A DNA stretch of 5,515 nucleotides from Opitutaceae bacterium (GTDB taxonomy: Bacteria; Verrucomicrobiota; Verrucomicrobiia; Opitutales; Opitutaceae), in assembly GCA_016763045.1 (NCBI GenBank), contig JAESUN010000408.1:1-5515 (forward strand). The letters run 5' to 3'. A model generated the notes under the pieces. It was not told the DNA's origin. It saw only the letters and a list, made by a program, of their open reading frames with translations, and ran no database searches. How positions within the stretch are numbered: the stretch's first letter is position 1; each line of letters starts with the position of its first letter. Shown one piece after another: positions 1 to 5,515 of this stretch. The translations under genes were made by a program, and so were the position numbers.

Positions 1-1897
1 CGATCAGTTATTCACTGGAAATACGGCGCCCGGGCCAGTTCCCCAGTTTCCAGATTTCCATCCTGCGGACGTGGGGCTATGGGTATTGCCTGGGGGTACC
101 CTTAATTTTTCTGGCGAACAAGTTACATCATGGATCAATGCCGTCGGACTTTATGATAGAAGGCCGCGCGCATTCCAAAAAGGTATTTCGCGTAGTTTGG
201 CATTTAGCAATGGTCGTGCCAGGTTAGCTGGTGAGCCAGAAGGTTGGCGAGAAGGCGATCAGTTACTTCTTGTTAGCGAAAAAGGGGAAGATGCTCTTGC
301 GGTTCTCACGTCGTTTTCGGGTGGTTATATTTCTTATGAGTTGGCAATCGGAGAAACTCCAATTGAAGGATATGTTCTACACGTAGATGCGGACGAAGAA
401 AAAAGGGCAATACATCCGAAAGTAGCAAACTTGAGTCGGCGTCTTCGTATTATTAGCGCTGATGTGTCGCCCTCTGAAACTAACCACCGTGCGCACACAA
501 TTTATTTGGAGGGTTCCCATATAAGTCTCAGATCAGTGGAATTTAAAAACCTTGGGCCAAGAGGCAAGCTAGGCAGATATCCGATTCATTGGCACCATGC
601 CAGAAGCACGCAGGATACGCTGGAGGGCAGTTCCATCTGGCAATCTGTCGACGAGGGAAGCAATCGCTTTGTAACAATGCACATAGTTTCAGGTGTCCGG
701 GTTTCCAACAATGTAGGATATCGCAGTCAAGGCCATGGTTTTTTTATGGAAGAGCTTATGGAGTTTGACAATGTGGTAGCTGGAAATTTATCAGTCGATG
801 TTCGTTATGGAGAAGAACTGTCCAATATTGATGAGTCTATCTCTGGTAAGACTCATCATTTTTGGATGCGAGCCGGAAATGAAATTTCGGGAAATGTTGC
901 GGCTGGGCATAATTGGAGAGGCGAGGGAAAGGGGAATCATACGCCACCAATAGAAGGGTTAGTCGTATTACCCTCAAGTGAGAACGATCCAGAACCTGTA
1001 GTCTCTGACTTTGAGTGCCTAGGATGTGGCGGCGTTGGCATGTGGACAGCGGTACCCAATACTCTGTTTGAGCGGCCAGTTTCCAGTTATACAATTATTG
1101 CTGCTTTCAGAAGCTGGGACACATGGAATATTGATTCTAGCGGAACAAAGTTGAACGATCCTTTGTTCATTCTGAATGGCAATAATGATCTTTTTACTAT
1201 GAGTAAGGACTACAGTGACAGTGTGCCATGGGCTAGCCAGATTTATTTGAACTACGGTGAAGTTGCAATTACCGGTGGGACAATAGCCGGAAATGTTGGT
1301 ATTCATTCTCATTATCGTTCACGGTTTTCCATCAACAATACACGAATGATTACCAAGACACTTATTGATCCAACATACTGGGAAACAACAGCAGTTATTG
1401 AAGATAGCCTTATTGATACTAACAACATATTTAGCCACGGATACGGTGCGAACAGACGGGCTTCACCGGGTTTAGTCGTTTTTCGCAATAGTTGCTTTAA
1501 GGGCAGTTGCAAAAACTCCAAGTTATCATCAAGGGGGTATTCAGGGTATAAGTTTTCACCAATGTTTGCTGACTACAGAAAAACATCACCATCAAACACT
1601 TACTGGGTTCAGTTCCCTGAAACGGAGCTCCAAACTGGTTTTATCAAAGCTCCAGCTGAGGAATCAGTAAAATTCTGGTCTGTAACTCCAACTTCAATAA
1701 GTAGCTCAGAGGATAAAATTATTCGTATCACCGAAAATGAAGGAAATTGGCGAAAATATTTTGGCAAATTTGGAGGCTTTATGGATGGCTTTCCTCCAGG
1801 TGAGTATCGCGTCAATTTATATAAGGAAGATAGTGAGGAATCAATTATTCGTTCCGAAACGGTTATAGTTCATCCTGGTCAGGTGACTCAGTTGTAA
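1..1897 (+). CDS. G8/CEMIP-like parallel beta-helix protein, paralogue A (5' partial)
   Basis: The reading frame is open from base 2 to TAA at 1895-1897, giving 631 visible residues. Homology to the downstream paralogue begins with the first visible codon (D-Q-L-F-T-G-N against D-G-D-F-I-G-N at its residues 127-133). The true start therefore lies about 380 bases upstream, and the GTG at 71 is internal. Seen: the end of a G8-type domain (GLWVLPGGTLNFSG), a GWREGDQLLL segment matching the GWRPGD motif of CEMIP, then the beta-helix strip with VEFKNLGPRGKLGRYPIHWHH and GYRSQGHGFFMEE, which correspond to VEFKHMGQ..GRYPVHFHL and GYNTLGHCFFLED in animal CEMIP. A CLGC pair and a later CFKGSC pair are shared with paralogue B and could form disulfides. 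The protein ends 11 residues after the last core strand (ETVIVHPGQVTQL) with no Ig-like or Cys-rich extension. Family knowledge: CEMIP and CEMIP2 take part in hyaluronan depolymerisation. Inference: an exported polysaccharide-active protein, substrate unknown. The family call is firm and the function is open. Confidence 0.88.
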   Translation, partial: DQLFTGNTAPGPVPQFPDFHPADVGLWVLPGGTLNFSGEQVTSWINAVGLYDRRPRAFQKGISRSLAFSNGRARLAGEPEGWREGDQLLLVSEKGEDALAVLTSFSGGYISYELAIGETPIEGYVLHVDADEEKRAIHPKVANLSRRLRIISADVSPSETNHRAHTIYLEGSHISLRSVEFKNLGPRGKLGRYPIHWHHARSTQDTLEGSSIWQSVDEGSNRFVTMHIVSGVRVSNNVGYRSQGHGFFMEELMEFDNVVAGNLSVDVRYGEELSNIDESISGKTHHFWMRAGNEISGNVAAGHNWRGEGKGNHTPPIEGLVVLPSSENDPEPVVSDFECLGCGGVGMWTAVPNTLFERPVSSYTIIAAFRSWDTWNIDSSGTKLNDPLFILNGNNDLFTMSKDYSDSVPWASQIYLNYGEVAITGGTIAGNVGIHSHYRSRFSINNTRMITKTLIDPTYWETTAVIEDSLIDTNNIFSHGYGANRRASPGLVVFRNSCFKGSCKNSKLSSRGYSGYKFSPMFADYRKTSPSNTYWVQFPETELQTGFIKAPAEESVKFWSVTPTSISSSEDKIIRITENEGNWRKYFGKFGGFMDGFPPGEYRVNLYKEDSEESIIRSETVIVHPGQVTQL

Positions 1898-2090
1898 GGA
1901 AACATCCCAAGAAATGGTTTGGTATGGAGATTAAATTATATCGTTGAGCATTAGTCCTAATTTACTTCGTGAATTGGTGCTCCGATTGTTTCTCGCCATT
2001 GTCTCTGTAATCCAGCAAATTTTCACTTGCTAGGTTTCTGATATTCTTTCCCTTTAGAGCTGGAGTACTCATCGGTAATCCCGATTATTG

Positions 2091-2280
2091 CTAATGGTTT
2101 TCAGAAATAGAAATTGATGCTGGATTTCTTGCCATTTGGCCATTACACGTCCCTCACTATTATTATCGTAACCACCGTGTCGCCATTTCTCTGGCGTGAT
2201 TAATACTCGCAAATAGGTGTTGATCCAGCCACCCAGTCTCGCCTGGGAAGCCTTCTTCGTTTGACAATTCCGATTACTGT
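2091..2280 (-). pseudogene. Probable remnant of an IS3-family transposase (OrfB C-terminus)
   Basis: Read on the minus strand, 2228-2166 encodes LDQHLFASINHARE followed by MATRWLR. This fits the IS3-type integrase pattern L..hlF.SI..Are...W, which in intact proteins precedes the YN..RPH.sLG box. The expected YNN-E-R stretch appears next, but in a neighbouring frame (Y-D-N-N-S-E-G-R, 2170-2147), and the first frame runs into stops from 2163. The original frame then resumes with MARNPASISISENH and a stop at 2093-2091, plausible as a transposase C-terminus. Upstream, an ELSN-EEG stretch may be a corrupted ESFN-R box. No intact DDE domain, no N-terminal half and no clear terminal inverted repeats were found, so this would be an old, truncated insertion. 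The similarity is short and judged by eye. Chance resemblance is possible, since another minus frame is also open for about 65 codons here. Confidence 0.42.
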
Positions 2281-2393
2281 AAACACAGCCATGTTGTGGG
2301 TCTCATTTCATTAGATATGTGATTGATATCAACATTGGGTTTTGAAAACCATGACTTTGTTCGCAGTTTGGAACGGGATACTGAGATTAAAAT

Positions 2394-2425
2394 CTGTAAA
2401 CCGAAATAGGTATCAAGGTTTACAG
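2394..2425. repeat. Perfect 9-bp inverted repeat upstream of gene B
   Basis: CTGTAAACC at 2394-2402 and its exact reverse complement GGTTTACAG at 2417-2425 flank a 14-base spacer. The right arm ends 106 bases before the ATG of gene B. No T-run follows on the plus strand, so it is not a typical intrinsic terminator for gene A. On the minus strand ATTTTAAT follows the stem, only weakly T-rich. A regulator-binding site or an RNA hairpin in the gene B leader are both possible, and a chance palindrome cannot be excluded. Confidence 0.5.
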
Positions 2426-2531
2426 GAAAGGTGATGATTGCTGGATCGAGACATATATCTAAGTTATTCACAGACAGAGTTCCCTTGTTACGAAATTAGT
2501 TAGAAAGTTCCATTGATTAAACGAGTCCACC

Positions 2532-2597
2532 ATGAAGCAATTCGTAACTTGTATCTTTACAATTATATTAATAGTTAGCTCTTATGAAGCCTCCGCC
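2532..2597 (+). other. Sec-type signal peptide of paralogue B
   Basis: Residues 1-22 begin with M-K, continue through a hydrophobic stretch (IFTIILIV), and end in a polar region with A-S-A before E-E, fitting signal peptidase I cleavage (A at -3 and -1). The single Cys at residue 7 is within the early hydrophobic part and not followed by a lipobox-like context, so a lipoprotein is unlikely. Mature protein begins EEHHSNGEGD. Confidence 0.8.
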
Positions 2598-5515
2598 GAA
2601 GAACACCATTCTAATGGTGAAGGTGATTTATGTGCTATGTATAATTCTGCTCAATCAGTCTCAAGGATGGAAACCCAAAGCGATGGCTTATGGTCAGATC
2701 CAAACACTTGGGGCGGGACAATTCCAAGCGCAAATGATGATGTGACTGTTCATCATACAGTCACGTTGGATAAGGGACAGGGAAGGGAAATCCAGGTTGA
2801 AGGGAACCTGAATCTGGACGGGGAATTAGATGCATTTGGCTCTATTTTGATTTGTAGCGGTGGAGTGCTGTCAGGTGTTGAGGGAACGATCAATTTTCAT
2901 GTGGCTGATGACGGCGATTTTATTGGAAATGCTGCGCCAGGACCCGTTTCCATGGCGCCTGACTTTCACCCAGGAGATACTGGTTTATGGGTATTAGGGG
3001 GAGGTGTATTAAACCTGAATGGCCCCAAGGTCACTTCCTGGTTAGATGCTGTATCTATAGATGACGTCTTTAACGATTTTCAATCTGGCGTATCAAGGTC
3101 ATTGGCATTCGGTGACGGTATAGCAAAACTTTCTGGGTTGCCTCAAGGTTGGAAAGTCGGAGATCAGTTGCTCCTCGTAACCGAAAAAGGTGAGAACTCT
3201 CTGGTTATTCTGGCAAGCATAAACGGCAATGAAATTTCTTATCAATTAGACAACCAGATTAATGGATATGTACTTGGTATTGATGACAATTATGTGCGGC
3301 CAAAAATAGCGAATTTATCCCGGCGGTTACAAATCATTGGAGCAGATGTTAAAGAAGGAGACACTAACCATCGTGCGCACACGGCCTATTTAGAAGGCTC
3401 TCATATATCTATCAAAGCAGTGGAATTTCGGAACCTGGGACCCAGGGGCAAACTGGGTAGGTATCCGGTTCATTGGCATCATGCCAGAGCTACACAAGAT
3501 TTACTTGATGGCAGTTCCATCTGGCAGTCTGTTGATGATGGAAGTAATCGCTTCGTTACCATGCACATGGTGTCAGGAGCCACAATCTCCAATAACGTAG
3601 GATTCCGTAGCCAAGGACATGGATTTTTCATGGAAGAGCTTATGGAGTTTGATAATGTTGTCATGGGTAATTTATCAGTCGATGTTCGTCATGGGGAGGA
3701 ATTGCCCAATGTCCATGCATCACTTTCCGGTAAAACCCATCATTACTGGTTAAGGGAGGGTAACAGAATTTCAGGTAACGTTGCCGCAGGTAATAACTGG
3801 GTTCAAGCAGGCATGCGAAACAAAACCCCACCGATTGATGGGCTGATTATATTACCTTCTTCCAAGTTTGATCCGGCACCTCTGGTGACTGATTTTGAAT
3901 GTCTTGGTTGCGGTGGTGTTGGAATGTGGACGACTGTACCTAATACGCTTTTTGAGAATCCGGTTTCTACCTACGCAACAGTAGCGGGCTATTATGCATG
4001 GGACAAGTGGAATACAGATTCCACTGGTGCTGAGCTCTTTAATCCGGTCTTTTTGTTAAATGGCAATAATGATCTTTTTGCTGAAACCGGGGATTATAGT
4101 GATTTGGTTGTTTGGGCCAGTCAAATATGGGCCAACTATGGTGAGATATTAGTATCGGGAGGAGTTCTGGCGGGTAAGGTTGGAATTCATGCACATTACA
4201 AATCAAGGATATCCATGGACGGTACTTCAGTTTTTGGGAACACCTTTATTGATCCAACATATTGGGAGTTAACCGCAAATATTAATGACGTTGAAGTGCA
4301 TTCAATTAATTTGTTTTCTCGTGGATATGGAACCTTGGCTCATCGTCAGTCACCAGGAATAGCCCGTCTGTCAAATCTTTGTTTTGGTTTAGAATGTGAT
4401 GATTCGGCAATTAACAGAATTTCCGCGGATGTGACAGGAGTAGGATTTTCCTCTCTGTTCGAGCCAAATGCTGAATTAGTCCAGGGGCTGGATCTCCCGT
4501 TTGCTGTATTTTTTGGGTCAGTGCCTGATTCTGGTTTTATAAGAATCCCCGCCGATATTGGAGCAAAATATTGGTCAGTTACTCTCAGCACTAGCGACGT
4601 CGTCCAGAAAAATTTCTTTATAAGAGAAGGAGAAGGGAGTTGGTCTAATAGCCTGGCTAGGAGCGGTGGTTATCTCGATGGTTTTCCTCCTGGGGATTAT
4701 AATATTAATTTGTATGCTGACGGTGGTGAAGCTTCTTTAATCACGTCTGGTTCGGTCACAGTCCATGAAGGATTAGTAAGTGATATATGCCTGATAAACG
4801 AAGTGTGTTCTGTAAATAGTAGCCCTACCCTGGTGATTAGCCCATCTAATGATGTAAAGGTATTATCAGGAACTCCTGTATATTTCGAAGGCTATGCCAA
4901 GGACCTGTGGGATGGTGCTCTTACATCCGGAATTGGCTGGACATCAAACCTTGATGGTGTTTTGGGTGAAGGTTCCGGTTTCGAATTCACCCTTTCTGAT
5001 GGATTACATACTGTAACTGCCAGTGTAACGGATTCAGATGGAAATAAAACCAGCAAGGAAGTAATCGTTAGAGTAGGTAGTTTTTCGGTCACAACCACAA
5101 CCACAACCACAACCACAACCACGACCGAGATTTCTGCTGGCGTGGGAGTTTTCATAGCTACTTCCCAGTGTGCGGATGGATCGGATCCCCATTGGCAATG
5201 CCAAGGAAGCTGGACTTCTCCGGCTAATGTGACGGTGGATACCATGGTTGCGTACTGTCCTACTGGGGAATCGGCATATCTAGGATGCTACAGCAATGAC
5301 ATTTTCAAGCGTTTCGGCGATCTTAACTCTGGCGATGCAATCGGAGCTTGCATCGGTGTTGCTCTTGAAGGCGGAACCAGAAATGATTGTGTAAATTCAG
5401 TAGGCCCACAGGGTCGAGGTTCTCACAGGTATGCTCTCGTTTCTAATGTGTTTGACGACGGAGCAAGTGGAACTACAGATACGGGGTCTACGGATGGTTC
5501 GACTACCGAGCCAAC
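2532..5515 (+). CDS. Secreted multidomain G8/CEMIP-like beta-helix protein, paralogue B (3' partial)
   Basis: The ATG at 2532 follows an in-frame TGA at 2514-2516 and opens a frame that runs 994 codons to the window edge. A weak GAG ribosome-binding element lies 6 bases upstream. Later in-frame ATGs (residues 36, 46) would remove the signal peptide. Domains seen: signal peptide 1-22 (hydrophobic core IFTIILIVSS, cleavage after ASA, no lipobox Cys); G8 domain about 54-175, starting WSDPNTWGGTIPSANDDV and ending GLWVLGGGVLNLNG; GWKVGDQLLL 207-216; beta-helix core about 260-745 with GRYPVHWHH (309-317) and GFRSQGHGFFMEE (357-369), matching the CEMIP strip GRYPVHFH and GHCFFLED; Ig-like domain about 765-849 (SPTLVISP to KEVIVRV); Thr linker 854-865; six-Cys module about 870-975; Gly/Ser/Thr linker from 976. 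CLGC (457-460) and CFGLEC (617-622) are shared with paralogue A. Family knowledge points to hyaluronan-type glycan depolymerisation in animals. An extracellular polysaccharide-active enzyme is the best inference here. The C-terminal end and any sorting signal lie outside the window. Confidence 0.9.
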   Translation, partial: MKQFVTCIFTIILIVSSYEASAEEHHSNGEGDLCAMYNSAQSVSRMETQSDGLWSDPNTWGGTIPSANDDVTVHHTVTLDKGQGREIQVEGNLNLDGELDAFGSILICSGGVLSGVEGTINFHVADDGDFIGNAAPGPVSMAPDFHPGDTGLWVLGGGVLNLNGPKVTSWLDAVSIDDVFNDFQSGVSRSLAFGDGIAKLSGLPQGWKVGDQLLLVTEKGENSLVILASINGNEISYQLDNQINGYVLGIDDNYVRPKIANLSRRLQIIGADVKEGDTNHRAHTAYLEGSHISIKAVEFRNLGPRGKLGRYPVHWHHARATQDLLDGSSIWQSVDDGSNRFVTMHMVSGATISNNVGFRSQGHGFFMEELMEFDNVVMGNLSVDVRHGEELPNVHASLSGKTHHYWLREGNRISGNVAAGNNWVQAGMRNKTPPIDGLIILPSSKFDPAPLVTDFECLGCGGVGMWTTVPNTLFENPVSTYATVAGYYAWDKWNTDSTGAELFNPVFLLNGNNDLFAETGDYSDLVVWASQIWANYGEILVSGGVLAGKVGIHAHYKSRISMDGTSVFGNTFIDPTYWELTANINDVEVHSINLFSRGYGTLAHRQSPGIARLSNLCFGLECDDSAINRISADVTGVGFSSLFEPNAELVQGLDLPFAVFFGSVPDSGFIRIPADIGAKYWSVTLSTSDVVQKNFFIREGEGSWSNSLARSGGYLDGFPPGDYNINLYADGGEASLITSGSVTVHEGLVSDICLINEVCSVNSSPTLVISPSNDVKVLSGTPVYFEGYAKDLWDGALTSGIGWTSNLDGVLGEGSGFEFTLSDGLHTVTASVTDSDGNKTSKEVIVRVGSFSVTTTTTTTTTTTTEISAGVGVFIATSQCADGSDPHWQCQGSWTSPANVTVDTMVAYCPTGESAYLGCYSNDIFKRFGDLNSGDAIGACIGVALEGGTRNDCVNSVGPQGRGSHRYALVSNVFDDGASGTTDTGSTDGSTTEP
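4824..5081 (+). other. Bacterial Ig-like domain within paralogue B
   Basis: Residues about 765-850 read as a single Ig-like/cadherin-like fold of the type found in bacterial extracellular enzymes: SPTLVISP opening, a central G-Y-A-K-D-L-W-D-G strand (the usual form is G.A.D.eDG.ls), I-G-W-T-S-N-L-D-G with L-G-E-G-S-G, then LSDGLHTVTASVTDSDGN and a closing VIVRV strand. Such modules act as spacers or glycan contacts. It is absent from paralogue A. A Cys pair just before it (C753, C759) may close the junction. Confidence 0.75.
5091..5126 (+). repeat. Hexanucleotide tandem repeat encoding a 12-Thr linker
   Basis: Five copies of ACAACC followed by one ACGACC give twelve consecutive Thr codons (residues 854-865) between the Ig-like domain and the Cys-rich module. 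Thr-rich linkers of this kind join modules in secreted carbohydrate-active enzymes. Because the unit is 6 bases, slippage would change linker length by two residues at a time and leave the frame intact. Confidence 0.92.
5139..5456 (+). other. Unrecognised six-cysteine C-terminal module of paralogue B
   Basis: Residues about 870-975 lie between the poly-Thr linker and a second low-complexity linker (GASGTTDTGSTDGSTTEPT), so they form a separate module. It starts GVGVFIATSQC, contains Cys at 880, 890, 909, 919, 940 and 953, which is enough for three disulfides, and has several aromatic residues (W888, W894, Y908, Y916, Y920, F925, F928, Y967). The sequence was not recognised as a named family. 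A carbohydrate-binding or other surface-attachment role fits the position and composition, but this is inference. Confidence 0.6.

Larger units (their letters stand above)
1898..2531. other. Intergenic spacer without an intact gene
   Basis: These 634 bases separate the paralogues. No plus-strand frame continues the homology to paralogue B past the stop of gene A, so the missing C-terminal modules have not left a recognisable relic here. The middle holds a probable degraded transposase on the minus strand (2091-2280), and a perfect inverted repeat sits at 2394-2425. A weak hairpin (AATTGG at 1972-1977, CCGATT at 1982-1987, one G-T pair) followed by GTTTCT could end transcription of gene A, but it is too weak to call as a terminator. 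The spacing and lack of a clear shared leader suggest that gene B may have its own promoter. No convincing -35/-10 pair was found. Confidence 0.7.

Noticed and set aside
71..73. GTG as the start codon of gene A
   Set aside because: The frame is open upstream to the window edge and the 23 codons before it align with paralogue B (A-P-G-P-V and D-F-H-P), so the codon is an internal Val.
837..1815. Minus-strand open frames of 68-97 codons opposite gene A
   Set aside because: They lie antisense to a well-supported coding region, overlap one another and show no recognisable protein features.
1972..1993. Hairpin plus GTTTCT as an intrinsic terminator for gene A
   Set aside because: The stem is only six pairs with one G-T pair and is AT-rich, and the downstream tract is short and interrupted.
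2274..2471. 65-codon minus-strand open frame in the spacer
   Set aside because: No recognisable domain or convincing start context, and it could not be joined to the transposase-like reading next to it. It also spans the inverted repeat. A small gene is not excluded but is unsupported.
2485..2513. TTGTTA as a -35 box with a -10 box 17 bases downstream
   Set aside because: The hexamer at the required distance is TTCCAT, a poor -10 match, so no promoter is called.
3479..5245. Minus-strand open frames opposite gene B, including one with a run of 12 Val
   Set aside because: The poly-Val run is just the antisense of the Thr repeat at 5091-5126. The others are also shadows of the conserved plus-strand protein.

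Overview
The window holds two tandem, same-strand paralogous genes for secreted G8-domain/parallel beta-helix proteins related to the animal CEMIP (KIAA1199) and CEMIP2 (TMEM2) hyaluronan-depolymerising family. A 634-base spacer separates them and contains what looks like a decayed insertion-sequence remnant. Both genes are cut by the window: the first lacks its 5' end, the second lacks its 3' end. The Sec-type signal peptide, bacterial Ig-like module, Thr-rich linker and Cys-rich C-terminal module suggest a Gram-negative bacterium that exports polysaccharide-active proteins, most likely a gammaproteobacterium. That taxonomic guess rests on style of sequence only.

Layout. Bases 1-1897 (+) encode the C-terminal 631 residues of paralogue A, which ends with TAA directly after the beta-helix core. 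Bases 1898-2531 carry no intact gene. On the minus strand at about 2091-2280 there is a degenerate reading that resembles the C-terminal part of an IS3-family transposase. A perfect 9-bp inverted repeat lies at 2394-2425, about 107 bases before the next start codon. Bases 2532-5515 (+) encode the first 994 residues of paralogue B, open to the window edge. Its order is signal peptide, G8 domain, CEMIP-like beta-helix core, Ig-like domain, a 12-Thr linker made by a hexanucleotide tandem repeat, a six-cysteine module, and the start of a second Gly/Ser/Thr-rich linker.

How they may work together. The two cores are close homologues: 78 of 90 residues are identical across the central strip. A stops where the core ends, whereas B adds accessory modules. 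A bare core next to a core fused to probable binding or anchoring modules is a familiar arrangement for extracellular glycan-active enzymes, but the substrate is unknown. The animal relatives act on hyaluronan, and nothing in this sequence shows that the bacterial proteins do the same.
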